From: Fibrobacterota bacterium
GTDB taxonomy: Bacteria > Fibrobacterota > Fibrobacteria > UBA5070
NCBI GenBank assembly: GCA_029557215.1
Contig: JAKPQQ010000164.1
Span: 1-48,721 of the forward strand
DNA: 48,721 nt
Direction of reading: 5' to 3'
This document shows, piece after piece, positions 26,211-34,952 of the stretch. How positions within the stretch are numbered: position 1 is the stretch's first letter; every line of letters starts with the position of its first letter. Under the pieces are notes generated by a model, which saw only the letters and a program-made list of their open reading frames with translations, was not told where the DNA came from and did not search any database. Both the position numbers and the translations under genes were made by a program.

Positions 26211-26999
26211 TCAGCTCCGGAACAACCTGGCCCTTCCGGCTTCCCAGCGGATCTTGAATCCGCGAGGGAACAGGTCGCGAAGACAATCGTTGTCGAGCAC
26301 GGTCCGGATCGGGCCGTGCTTTTTCATTTGTCCGCCGGCGAGCGCCAGGGCGTGGGTGAAGCTCGCGGGGATTTCTTCCACGTGGTGGGTGACCAGCACG
26401 ACGGGGAGCGCCGGAGAGCGCGCGGCGAGCCGATCGAGATGGTCGACGAGGTCTTCGCGTGCGGATGGGTCCAGACCCGCGCAGGGCTCGTCCAGGACAA
26501 GCAGATCGGGAGTGGGAGCCAAGGCCCTGGCGAGCCAGGCGCGCCGCCTCTGGCCCAACGACAGGTTCCGCAGCGGCCGGTCTTCCATGCCGCCCAACCC
26601 CCAGGTGGCCAGCTCCGCGGCGGCGCGATCGCGTTGGATGCGGCTGGCGCGCGCGAAGCGGATCCCCAGCGTTCCGACGAATCCTGTCTCGACCAGCTGG
26701 CGGGCCGTGACGGCGGGATCGACGAGAGGTTCGAGGGCGTCGCCGGAAAAGCCGATCCGGGTGCGAAGCGAGAGGATCTCGTCTTCCCCGGACTTGCGTC
26801 CCAGGATCTCCATGCGGCCGTTCCATGGATGGAGGCGCCCCAGGACGGCCAGCGCGAGGCTGCTCTTGCCGCATCCGTTGGGACCCATGACGACCCAGCG
26901 TTCGCCGCGTCGCACCGACCAGCCCGGCAACGAAAGGACCGGGACTCCGTCGCGCCGCAGTTCCAGGTCGCGGCACTCGACGACGATCGCGCGCGTCAT
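26211..26999 (-). CDS. Lone ABC transporter ATPase, YlmA/ModF-like
   Basis: A 262-residue single nucleotide-binding domain: Walker A is GPNGCGKSS, the signature is NLSLGQRRRAWLARAL (LSLGQ instead of LSGGQ), Walker B is LLVLDEPCAGLDPS, and the H-loop is VLVTHHVEEIPASFTHAL. The VTHHVEEIP segment recalls the YlmA/ModF-like group of orphan ATPases. No permease or binding protein lies nearby. The ATG overlaps the stop of the upstream TIM-barrel gene (26996-26999), so they are co-expressed. Its last 120 bp contain the terminator of the convergent pil operon. Transported substrate, if any, is unknown. Confidence 0.85.
   Translation of the reverse strand: MTRAIVVECRDLELRRDGVPVLSLPGWSVRRGERWVVMGPNGCGKSSLALAVLGRLHPWNGRMEILGRKSGEDEILSLRTRIGFSGDALEPLVDPAVTARQLVETGFVGTLGIRFARASRIQRDRAAAELATWGLGGMEDRPLRNLSLGQRRRAWLARALAPTPDLLVLDEPCAGLDPSAREDLVDHLDRLAARSPALPVVLVTHHVEEIPASFTHALALAGGQMKKHGPIRTVLDNDCLRDLFPRGFKIRWEAGRARLFRS
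26297..26324 (+). terminator. Terminator of the pil operon inside a convergent gene
   Basis: GCACGGTCC and GGGCCGTGC (one G-T pair) form a 9-bp stem with a GGATC loop, followed by TTTTT on the plus strand. It lies 90 bp after the pilQ stop but within the coding part of the opposite-strand ABC gene. Geometry is a textbook intrinsic terminator. Confidence 0.8.
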
Positions 27000-27997
27000 G
27001 GCCGGTTCGACAGATTCCGGAATTCGTCGACCATCGCCTGGTGGGCGGCGGCGGGATCGTCGGAGCGCAGCCAGGACATCCATTCCGACGCCCGCCAGGA
27101 CCAGGCCATCAGGTTGCGGATGCCGGCCTCGAAGGAGAGGCGCGCCGCCAGCGGCGCGAAATGCTCGGTGCCTTTCCGGATGCGGTAGAGCTTCATCCAC
27201 ATCTGGGGTTCGATCCCGCGCGCGGCGCACAGGTCGACGAGCCGCTTGGCGTAGAGCGAATAGTCGGATCGGACCTTTTCTTCGGGATCGTCGTCGAACC
27301 AGTATGGATCGGAGGAAAGTTCGTCCAGATGCGGGAGCGCGGCCACGGATTCCCAATCCGGAAGACCCGCGTCGAAGATGTCCGGAAGCAGGCAGATGTT
27401 GTTGCGCTTTCCGTGCGAGGCGACGCGGGCGGTCCACCGACCCAGGAGGCCAAGCAGCTTCTCCTGGCGGAACAGCTTCACTTCGGGCGCGCTTTCCCGC
27501 GGCATGTCGGAGCCGAACCGGTCGCGGTACAGGGCGCGGCACACGTTGCACCGGCAGGCCCATTCGCCGTTCCTGCCTTTGCGGAAGTAGAAATGCGGCT
27601 CGTCCCAGAAGATCGTGTCGGCGCCCGCGCCGGCGACCGCGTCGATCCAGCCGTCCATGTAGGTCTGGAACGCGGGGTGGTTGGGGCAGATCGCGGGCAT
27701 CGCCTCGCCGGTGGACAGGATCTGGCAGGATCCGGGGTTCTTCGCGACCAGTTCGGAATTGGCTTCGCCGCCGAACACGCGACCGACCGCCCAGGAGTTG
27801 ACGTAGACGGAAAGGCCGACGTCGTGGCTGGCCTCGACGATGCGACCCATCGTGTCGCGGTAGTAGGAAAGGTCCTCCTCGCTCCAGGTGTGCAGCACCT
27901 GGGTCGATCCCTCGGAGCGCATCGCCTCGAGGTCGGATCGGACGTGTTCGGGGCGGCGGACTCCGAAGTAGGAAAAACCGGTCTTTGTCATTTGCAT
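26996..27997 (-). CDS. TIM-barrel, glycosidase-like protein of unknown role
   Basis: This 333-residue protein reads like a TIM-barrel glycoside hydrolase-like enzyme. After MQMTKTGFSYFGVRRPEHV comes LSVYVNSWAVGRVFGG, then DTIFWDEPHFYF with a candidate catalytic Glu. The Cys-rich WACRCNVCRALYRDRFG follows (a CxCxxC motif of the type seen in some uncharacterised barrel hydrolases), then DELSSDPYWF. No signal peptide is visible, so it seems cytosolic. Two start codons exist, 27997 and 27991. The stop overlaps the ABC ATPase gene. Fold is inferred; the reaction is not known. Confidence 0.55.
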   Translation of the reverse strand: MQMTKTGFSYFGVRRPEHVRSDLEAMRSEGSTQVLHTWSEEDLSYYRDTMGRIVEASHDVGLSVYVNSWAVGRVFGGEANSELVAKNPGSCQILSTGEAMPAICPNHPAFQTYMDGWIDAVAGAGADTIFWDEPHFYFRKGRNGEWACRCNVCRALYRDRFGSDMPRESAPEVKLFRQEKLLGLLGRWTARVASHGKRNNICLLPDIFDAGLPDWESVAALPHLDELSSDPYWFDDDPEEKVRSDYSLYAKRLVDLCAARGIEPQMWMKLYRIRKGTEHFAPLAARLSFEAGIRNLMAWSWRASEWMSWLRSDDPAAAHQAMVDEFRNLSNRP

Positions 27998-28063
27998 GGA
28001 ATTCTAGCTCATCGGCCCCGTGCGTTCCGACCCGCGCACTCCGGAGCTAGTTTGGCGGCGACC

Positions 28064-28528
28064 ATGCTCAAGATCGTCCTCGTCAATCCGGAGATCGCGC
28101 CCAACACCGGGAACATCGCGCGGCTTTGCGTCTGCAATTCCATCCAGCTGCATCTGGTGCACCCGTTGGGCTACCAGATCAACGACCGCAATCTCAAGCG
28201 GGCGGGCATGGACTACTGGCAGCATCTGGACCTGGTGGAACACGCGGATCTTGACGCGTTCCTCGCGAGCCTGCCGCCGGATGCGCGGATGCGTTGGTTT
28301 TCCACCAAGTCCGACACCCTCCATTGGGATGTGGACTACCAATCCGACGATTGGCTGGTGTTCGGAGCGGAATCGAAGGGGCTTCCCGACCGGCTGCGCG
28401 CCGTCCATCCGGAAGGATGGGTGAAAATCCCGATGGGAGGAAGGTTCGTGCGATCGCTGAACCTGAGTTCTTCCGTGGCGATCGGAGCCTACGAAGCCCT
28501 GCGGCAGATCCACCACGGCGCGAGGTAG
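28064..28528 (+). CDS. trmL: tRNA (cytidine/uridine-34-2'-O)-methyltransferase
   Basis: TrmL (YibK) methylates the ribose of wobble base 34 in certain tRNA-Leu species. The 154-residue SPOUT protein contains VLVNPEIAPNTGNIARLC, LVFGAESKGLP (SAM-binding knot) and VRSLNLSSSVAIGAYEALRQ. Start ATG 28064 gives the canonical N-terminus. It stands alone, divergent from the TIM-barrel gene. Confidence 0.95.
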   Translation: MLKIVLVNPEIAPNTGNIARLCVCNSIQLHLVHPLGYQINDRNLKRAGMDYWQHLDLVEHADLDAFLASLPPDARMRWFSTKSDTLHWDVDYQSDDWLVFGAESKGLPDRLRAVHPEGWVKIPMGGRFVRSLNLSSSVAIGAYEALRQIHHGAR

Positions 28529-28589
28529 GCAGGACGGCGAGATCCGAAGGAAACCGGACGCACGTATTCGTTTTTTGCAGATTGTGGGT

Positions 28590-29585
28590 ATGAAGCGCCT
28601 TCTCCTCATCTCGCTCGCTTCCCTATTCCTGGCGGAAACCGCCATTGGAGCCAAGCCTCCTTCCGGAGCGCTGCGTGCCACCGGGGCGGGCGACATGCTG
28701 CTGAACAAGCGCAAGCCTCGCTGGTACAACGAAGTCTGGAGCTACCAGTTCCTGTTCGACAACGGGACGCAGGCGACCTTGAACTACACCTGGGCCCGTT
28801 TGGGGTTCAAGGATCCGGTCTGCGGCGCCGACTACTCGGTGGCCGGGTTCAAGGGGCGCAACTATTCGGTCGGTCGCGAATATCCGCAAGAGCGGCTGCA
28901 GCAGAAGGGAAACCCTTTGCGCGTCCAGATCCATCCCGACATGTGGTTCCAGGGCCAGCCTCCGCATGCGCACCACGTCCACTTCGCCACGACCAAGAAC
29001 GAAGGCTATTTCCTGGATCTGGAATTTTCGAAGATGGTGCCTGGCGTCGCCTGGGGCGACGGAAATTGGAGCGCGGGCGACGGCGACATCATGTTGCTGC
29101 TTCCGATCCCGTCGGCGCGCGTGAAGGGTCGCATCGCCGTGGGCAAGGACACCATCGCGGTGGAAGGCTGGGCGGTGCTGGAGCACATCCGGCAAACGGC
29201 GCTGCTCGCCGACATCCTCAAGCGCAGCTTCCGCGGATACGTTCCGGGCGAGCACCCCACCTATTTCAGCGCGTTCCAGGAAAAGGGCGGCGGCTGGACG
29301 GGATACGGCATCCAGTGGACCGCCGCGGGGCCGCAGCTGCTGCCCGCCGCCGACATCGGAATCCAGGGAGCGGATGGGCGCACTCCGCCGTCGTCCATTT
29401 CGCTGACCACATCCGACCGCCGTTCGCTGGTCTTCAAGCGTTCGAGCATCGCCCAGTCGGGATCGATCCTCGACGGGATGGAAGGCGTCACCCGGTGGGT
29501 GGTCAAGCAGTTCGTGGGCGACGTCGTGATTTCGCGCGGGCGAACCGACGGCGGCGGATTCTACCAGTACATCGCCGTCAAGTGA
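28590..29585 (+). CDS. Secreted protein, lipocalin-like
   Basis: The 331-residue protein has a clear signal peptide (MKRLLLISLASLFLAETAIGA). The body is rich in Trp/Tyr/Gly and beta-like strands (WYNEVWSYQFLFDNG, LNYTWARLGF, HAHHVHFATTKNEGYFLDL, YGIQWTAAG). These resemble the two-domain lipocalin-like Svf1/AttH group, in which several hydrophobic-molecule proteins fall. The resemblance is weak and by eye only. The ATG 28590 is preferred over a TTG at 28575. It overlaps the convergent glycosyltransferase gene by 8 bp at the stop. Confidence 0.5.
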   Translation: MKRLLLISLASLFLAETAIGAKPPSGALRATGAGDMLLNKRKPRWYNEVWSYQFLFDNGTQATLNYTWARLGFKDPVCGADYSVAGFKGRNYSVGREYPQERLQQKGNPLRVQIHPDMWFQGQPPHAHHVHFATTKNEGYFLDLEFSKMVPGVAWGDGNWSAGDGDIMLLLPIPSARVKGRIAVGKDTIAVEGWAVLEHIRQTALLADILKRSFRGYVPGEHPTYFSAFQEKGGGWTGYGIQWTAAGPQLLPAADIGIQGADGRTPPSSISLTTSDRRSLVFKRSSIAQSGSILDGMEGVTRWVVKQFVGDVVISRGRTDGGGFYQYIAVK

Positions 29586-30693
29586 GGGCGCGCAGGATCG
29601 AAGCGATCGCTTCGGCCCTGCTTTCCCACGAAAGGCTTCGGGCGAAGGCCCTTCCCTTCGTTCCCATTTCCTGTCGCAAGGCCGTGTTCTCCAGGAGGGA
29701 GGCGATCGCCTCGGCGGCCTGATCCGGAGCGTCCGGGTCGACGACGATTCCCGCTCCGGGGCCCACCGCCTCGGGCATGCCACCCGAACGCGCGGCGACC
29801 ACCGGTGCCCGGCAGGCTTGCGCTTCGGCCAGGACCATCCCGAAGCCTTCCACGTCCTTCGCCGTCTGCCGCGAAAGCAACGCGAACACCCCGGCGGAGA
29901 GGAACGCGTTCATGTCCTGGTCAGGAATCCGACCCAGGAAGCGCACGTGCCCGCCCAGGTGGGATTCGTCCACGAGGGATCGCAGCCGACCCAGGTCGGG
30001 GCCCGAGCCGCCGACCAGAAGCTGGACGTTCGGATGTCGCGTCTTCAGGATGCCCATGGCCGCGATCAGGGTGTCGACCCCCTTGCGGGGGACCAGCCGG
30101 GCGAGGGTGGTCACCACCGGAACGCCCGGCGACAGTCCGCATTCGGCGAAGAACCGCGCCGTGTCGGCGTCGGAAGGCGGCGACAATTTCCGGGAATCCA
30201 CTCCCGGATGGACGACGTGGACCCGTTCGGGACGGATTCCGGAGGGCAGCAGCGCCGCGGTGGCCAGCGAGTTGGGGATGACCGCATCCATGCGGCGGAG
30301 GACCGGCGCGGACAGCGCGAGCCCCAGCCTTCCCAGCGGATGGTTCAGCAGTTCGCGACCGTGGACGATGCTCGCCTGCCTGATGCCCGAGGGCAGGAGC
30401 GTTCCGGCGGTCGCGGGGAGCCATTGCGCGTACAGCACGTGCGTGGCGCGTTCGGAACGGACGATTTCCGGCAGGCGCGACAGGAGAGGCAGCGCGAGCC
30501 AGCTGGAGTGGATTCCGATGCGGCGCACGGGAAAAAGGCGATCCGAATCCGACGCGCGTTCGGCGTCCCGGCCGGGCGCCACCACGGCCAGATGCTCGCA
30601 GTGGGGCTGCAGATGCTCGCAGAGGCGACCCATGTAGCTCTGGATGCCGCCAGTGAGAGGTGGAAAGTCCTGGGTCACGACTAGGATACGCAC
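29578..30693 (-). CDS. GT4-family glycosyltransferase
   Basis: A 371-residue GT-B enzyme: N-domain MRILVVTQDFPPLTGGIQSY, C-domain VTTLARLVPRKGVDTLIAAM and the nucleotide-sugar EGFGMVLAEAQACRAPVV motif followed by GGMPEAV. Such enzymes add a sugar, with retention, to a glycan lipid. Start codon GTG. It is divergent from the Omp85-like gene and convergent with the secreted lipocalin-like gene. Donor and acceptor cannot be read from sequence. Confidence 0.92.
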   Translation of the reverse strand: MRILVVTQDFPPLTGGIQSYMGRLCEHLQPHCEHLAVVAPGRDAERASDSDRLFPVRRIGIHSSWLALPLLSRLPEIVRSERATHVLYAQWLPATAGTLLPSGIRQASIVHGRELLNHPLGRLGLALSAPVLRRMDAVIPNSLATAALLPSGIRPERVHVVHPGVDSRKLSPPSDADTARFFAECGLSPGVPVVTTLARLVPRKGVDTLIAAMGILKTRHPNVQLLVGGSGPDLGRLRSLVDESHLGGHVRFLGRIPDQDMNAFLSAGVFALLSRQTAKDVEGFGMVLAEAQACRAPVVAARSGGMPEAVGPGAGIVVDPDAPDQAAEAIASLLENTALRQEMGTKGRAFARSLSWESRAEAIASILRALT

Positions 30694-30742
30694 GAGATCT
30701 CCAAGGTAACCCAGGTTCAGCTATCATTGGGAGTTAGACAAG

Positions 30743-32242
30743 ATGTGGATTTCCATCCTGACAGCGAGTTTTGCCGCGGCGATCTCGGATTCGACCTTCC
30801 CCGACTGGAGGATCGCCATCGACACCGGGCGCGCGCGCGCAGGGCGTCCTTCCGGGGCAGCCCCTTCCAGGGACCGCAACGGATCCTGGATCGTCGTCTC
30901 GGAGCACCCCGCGTTGCGTCGCGATTCGCTGGCGTCGGTCGATGTGACGATGCACCCGCTGCTGACGGCGTTGCTCTGGCCGGTGGACCACGCCGTCCGG
31001 CCCCTGATGGGCGTGCCGTTCAAGCCGCTTCGGCCGGTGGTCCGCTACGGGGAAGGGACGGAACTTGTCGAGCGGGGATTGGCGTTCGTCCACCCGACGG
31101 GACGCGAAGGCCTGATGCTGTACCCCACCGCGGTGCTCGACGGATCGAGCGGGTCCAGGTGGGGGGCGACGTTCGTCGATCGGGATTTCTTCCGGGAAGG
31201 CTGGCGGTTGCAGCTCAACGGCGCCCTGAGCGTGGCGGCCGACGGCTACATGAGCGCATCGACCAGGACGCATCCCATCGGTCCTCGTTCCACGCAGCTC
31301 AGGATGGCGACTTCGTACTCGATCAGTCGAGGGGTCGGTGTGAGGGTTCCAGGCTACCGCCCCGTGTCCGATCCGGAAATCGCGGGATCCACCAGCGAGA
31401 CGAGGGTGCTCGGCGAACTTGGAGCGGCCGGTCCGGGCGCCTTCGAGCATTCGTCCTGGGACGCGAGCTACCAGCTCGCCCATCGCGAAGTGGGTGCGCC
31501 TCGCCGATTGGCTGCGGATTTCGTCGACCCGGGCGGGATCGACTGGTTTTCCGGCGGGGATCGCGGAATCCGGGGGACGGAAATCGACCACACCTTCGGG
31601 ATGTGGCTCGGCTGGTCGGACCAGGAAAATCCCGGGGCGCCTTCGAAGGGGGGGCGGCTCAGTACGCGGATGTGGTACACCTATGCCGATGGCGGCGGCG
31701 ACGTGGCCGGGATCGACGCCCAGGCGACGCGCTACTTCCTGCTCGGGACGGAGCGCTACGTCTACAAGAAAGGCGACCTCGAGCCCTACCTGGACCTGGA
31801 TCCCATGAGGGTGATCCGGATGCTCGATCCGACGACGCTGCGACAGAGATTGACGCAGCGGAAGATCCTGGCGGTCTATTTCCGGATGATCCGGTTGTGG
31901 GAGCTGGAGGCGGGACGCCATCCCGCGTCGTATTTCCTGTTCCCCGGGCTGGGCGGAGACGCTCCGGCCCGGGCCTACGGAGGCAGGTACCTGCTGGATC
32001 GTGCCGTGGTCGGCGGCACCATGGAATACCGCTGGCCCATCTGGAAATACATCGACGGCACGGCGTTCGCCGAACTCGCCTGGGCGGCGCCCGAATGGTG
32101 GGAACCCGACCTCGACAGGTTGGCTCCGGGAATCGGCGGAGGGATCCGCGTCAGGATGCCGAGGATGTTCCTGTTCCGCGTGCAGGCCGCCTTCGGTCTG
32201 GCCGGCCCCCAGCTCATCGCCACCACCGACGCCGAATTCTGA
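30743..32242 (+). CDS. Omp85/BamA-like outer-membrane barrel without POTRA
   Basis: A 499-residue protein with a short signal peptide (cleavage near FAAAIS) and a C-terminal beta-barrel. The barrel end resembles the Omp85 surface-antigen domain: GGRYLLDRAVVGGTMEYRW, then KYIDGTAFAELAWAAPEWW, GGIRVRMPRMFLFRVQAAFG and a terminal Phe (DAEF) that fits a beta-signal. There are no visible POTRA repeats; the mature protein starts near the barrel. It could be a small-molecule or glycan porin, or a translocation barrel. It lies among surface-polysaccharide genes, so a link to glycan export is possible but unproven. Confidence 0.65.
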   Translation: MWISILTASFAAAISDSTFPDWRIAIDTGRARAGRPSGAAPSRDRNGSWIVVSEHPALRRDSLASVDVTMHPLLTALLWPVDHAVRPLMGVPFKPLRPVVRYGEGTELVERGLAFVHPTGREGLMLYPTAVLDGSSGSRWGATFVDRDFFREGWRLQLNGALSVAADGYMSASTRTHPIGPRSTQLRMATSYSISRGVGVRVPGYRPVSDPEIAGSTSETRVLGELGAAGPGAFEHSSWDASYQLAHREVGAPRRLAADFVDPGGIDWFSGGDRGIRGTEIDHTFGMWLGWSDQENPGAPSKGGRLSTRMWYTYADGGGDVAGIDAQATRYFLLGTERYVYKKGDLEPYLDLDPMRVIRMLDPTTLRQRLTQRKILAVYFRMIRLWELEAGRHPASYFLFPGLGGDAPARAYGGRYLLDRAVVGGTMEYRWPIWKYIDGTAFAELAWAAPEWWEPDLDRLAPGIGGGIRVRMPRMFLFRVQAAFGLAGPQLIATTDAEF

Positions 32243-32266
32243 CAGGCGAACCCCGGCGAGGACGGA

Positions 32267-33469
32267 TCAGAGACCCGTTCGGATCTCTTCCAGGAGGGAC
32301 TCCGTCGCCGCCGTCGCCGCATCCCAGCTGAAGCGACAAGCCCAGGTCGCCGCCGCCGCCCCCAGCTCGCGGCGCTTGTCCGCGTCCTGCGCGAGCGCGA
32401 GGATGCCTTCGGCCAATTCGCCGACCGCCTGGGACTCTTCGTTCGACACCAGGATCCCGGTGCGGCCGTCGACCACGGAATCCAGAAGTCCGTCGGTGCG
32501 CGTGGCGACCACCGGAAGGCCTCGGGACTGCGCCTCGATGGCGGCGATGCACCAGCCTTCGAACCGGCTGGGCACGCAGAAGATGTCCGATCCGTCGAGC
32601 AGGGCGTACTTGCGTTCTTCCGAAGGGTTGTGGACCACTTCGATGCGGTCCCGCAGGGGGTGGTGGTGGAGCGCCCTGGAGAGCCAGGCCTGGCAGCAGA
32701 TGTCGGATCTCCCGGCCAGGAGCAATCTCGCTTCGGGCAGTCGCTCGCCCACCAGGGAGAACGCCGCCAGGAGCCGATCGAGCCCCTTCATCTGGTGGTC
32801 CAGGCGCCCCAGGAAGGCGATCCTGACGGATCCGGGAAACCTGTTTTCCGGAGCGACAGGTTTTGTCGGGGGTGTGTGCCCGTTGGGGATGATCTCCACC
32901 CGCGCGTCGGGGTTCGCGGCGAGGATGCGGGCGGCGGTGGCGCGGTTGGGCGTGGCGTAGAATTCGCCTTCGGCCAGGATGCGTTGCTCGTAGCGGAGCG
33001 ACGACGGCCCCCATGGGCCCAGGCGTTCCAGGATCGATGCGCCCGCCACGTGGTGCACCGTGTGGAGGATCCGTCGAGGGTGTTCGAGGCTCTTCCAGAC
33101 CGGAGCCCAGGCCGAGGCCGACTGGCTGACGACCAGGGTCGGATCGGCGCGCAACCGTTCTTCGAGGTACCGGCTCGCCGCGCGCGCCCAGGTGCGTCGC
33201 GAAACGAATTCGCCGAACAGTCCGATGCCCTTGACGATGCGGAGGGTGCCGGTCGGGGCCGCCGTGCGTTTTGGGTGCTTTCCGGAACAGACCTCGCGCT
33301 CCCACCGATCCAGCATGGAGAGGATCTGGTAGTCGCGGAAAGCGCCGCCACCCCCGCACCAGGGATTGTCGGGTGAATCCCAGGTCAGATGGAGCAGCCT
33401 GCGGTTCGTTTGGGGTCGATCTTGCACGAATCGAGGCAAGATAATTCCTTGTTCCCGGAGCGTTTTCAC
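32267..33469 (-). CDS. GT4-family glycosyltransferase
   Basis: The 400-residue GT-B protein has GGGGAFRDYQILSML near the start, then VEIIPNGHTPPTK, VRIAFLGRLDHQMKGLDRLL and EGWCIAAIEAQSRGLPVVAT with GLLDSV. These are GT4 hallmarks. It starts at GTG 33469. Of the glycosyltransferases in the window it shows the longest N-domain extension. The 86-bp gap upstream divides it from yecH. Confidence 0.9.
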   Translation of the reverse strand: MKTLREQGIILPRFVQDRPQTNRRLLHLTWDSPDNPWCGGGGAFRDYQILSMLDRWEREVCSGKHPKRTAAPTGTLRIVKGIGLFGEFVSRRTWARAASRYLEERLRADPTLVVSQSASAWAPVWKSLEHPRRILHTVHHVAGASILERLGPWGPSSLRYEQRILAEGEFYATPNRATAARILAANPDARVEIIPNGHTPPTKPVAPENRFPGSVRIAFLGRLDHQMKGLDRLLAAFSLVGERLPEARLLLAGRSDICCQAWLSRALHHHPLRDRIEVVHNPSEERKYALLDGSDIFCVPSRFEGWCIAAIEAQSRGLPVVATRTDGLLDSVVDGRTGILVSNEESQAVGELAEGILALAQDADKRRELGAAAATWACRFSWDAATAATESLLEEIRTGL

Positions 33470-33510
33470 GGCGCGTTCGTCGGAAGAGGGAAGAACGTCT
33501 GCGCGGCGAC

Positions 33511-33549
33511 ATAAAAGATATATTGATTTTGAATTATTGAATTGGAGGA
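33511..33549 (+). promoter_or_regulatory. AT-rich candidate promoter region of yecH
   Basis: The 86-bp gap between a divergent glycosyltransferase and yecH carries an AT-rich core (ATAAAAGATATATTGATTTT) in a GC-rich genome. It contains TATATT as a possible -10 and ends with a strong GGAGGAG site. A clear -35 is not seen. Confidence 0.4.
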
Positions 33550-33555
33550 GATCTC

Positions 33556-33807
33556 ATGAACGCGACGGAAGAATCCATCCACGGCCACGAAGTCATCGAG
33601 ATGATCGTCGACTCCGCGCGGCGCTGGAAGCTCGAAGACCTGCTGCGCGAGATCGAATCGCGCTGGGGCGCGACGGCGCGGTTCCACACCTGCTCGGCCG
33701 AAGGCCTCGACGCAGCCGGTCTGATCCGTTTCCTGTCGGCCCGCGGGAAGTTCATCGAGAACGGCGACGGCGTGGTGATGGACGAATCGAAGATCTGCGA
33801 GCACTGA
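33556..33807 (+). CDS. yecH: YecH family metal-binding protein
   Basis: The 83-residue protein matches the YecH/DUF2492 family: SIHGHEVIEMIVDS, FHTCSAEGLDAAGLIRFL, SARGKFIENG and the terminal ESKICEH. Conserved Cys and His residues suggest a metal site; the role is unknown. A strong GGAGGAG site precedes the ATG. It is isolated between glycosyltransferases and preceded by AT-rich DNA, which hints at acquisition. Confidence 0.88.
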   Translation: MNATEESIHGHEVIEMIVDSARRWKLEDLLREIESRWGATARFHTCSAEGLDAAGLIRFLSARGKFIENGDGVVMDESKICEH

Positions 33808-33851
33808 AGCGCTCCGGGTCCGAGCCGGACGCGCGTCGTTGATACCTTCCG

Positions 33852-34951
33852 ATGATGCCGGATCCGAGTTCCAAGTCGCTCATGCCGCCTTCCAGGAAGG
33901 TCCTGACGTTCAAGAACTCGTTGCTGCCTCCCTCCGAGACATTCATACTGGAGCAGGTGGCCGCGTTCGAGCGATGGAAGAATCGGTTGTTCGGCTATAC
34001 ACGGGAACCTGGCGGGCTTTCGCTTTCCGCCGTCGATCACGATGTCCTTTGGCCGAACCTCCATCCGCTGGTCGTCCGGTACCTCGACAGGATCTGCGGG
34101 AAACGCTTGAACGCCTGGCAGGGTGCGCGTCGTATCGCGGCATGGGCGCCGAATCTCGTCCATACCCACTTCGGCAACGAAGTCTGTCGACACTGGAATC
34201 TCTTTTCGCGGCTGGATGTTCCCATCGTCGTGACCTTGCATGGAAGGGACATCACCGTTCGCCCCGAGGTGTGGGATTCCGGAAGATTGGGACGAATCAA
34301 CGTGGGGTATCCGGCCCAGCTCCGCAGTTTGGCGAGCGATGGGCGCGTCCACTTCGTTGCGGTCAGCGATTGGATCCTCCGGTCGTCCTCTTCGTCGGAC
34401 GTCTGGTCGAAAAGAAGGGCGTGGCTTGGCTCCTGCGGGCGATGCCCGCGATCCTGAGCGAGCATCCCGGCGCGCGCCTGGTGCTGATCGGCGACGGTCC
34501 GATGCGGAGCGGGCTCGTCGCGGCGGCCGCGGAGTCCGGTGTTCCTGCCGAGTTCCTCGGAGCGCAATCACCCGCGGTCGTGCTGGAATGGATGCGCAAG
34601 GCCGCTGTCCTGTGCCTCCCCAGTGTCACCGGGCAGGATGGGGATGCGGAAGGATTCGGAATGGTTCTCCTCGAAGCCCAGTCCTGCGGCACTCCCGTCG
34701 TCACATCCGCCAAGGGCGGGGCCGACGAAGGAATCGAGGATGGCGTCACGGGGTACGCGGTGGAGGAGCGCGACGTGGAGGCGATCGCCGATCGGGTGTC
34801 TCGGATCCTGGGGAGCGAATCGCTGCGGATGGCCATGTCCATCGCCGCCCGGGAACGGGTGGTGGAAAGATTCGACATCCGAGCCTGCACGCGGTCCCTC
34901 GAGGATCGCTACGAGCAGATTCTGTCGTCGACGCGCCGTTTCGAGAGATAG
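33852..34951 (+). pseudogene. Broken GT4-type glycosyltransferase gene
   Basis: The N-terminal domain is read in one frame (LVHTHFGNEVCRHW, VVTLHGRDIT, VHFVAVSDWIL) to about 34380. The C-terminal domain is then read in another frame (PPVVLFVGRLVEKKG, EGFGMVLLEAQSCGTPVV, GGADEGIEDGVTG) to the stop at 34951. Between the two halves the usual linker of about 35-40 residues is missing. So this is an internal deletion of about 110-130 bp that is not a multiple of 3, rather than a single-base slip. Neither half alone is a complete GT-B fold. An assembly error is the alternative. Confidence 0.82.
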
Positions 34952-34952
34952 T

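Noticed and set aside
34360..34400. Programmed frameshift joining the two glycosyltransferase halves
   Set aside because: No slippery heptamer is seen, and the linker between the domains is missing, so a shift would still give a defective fold.
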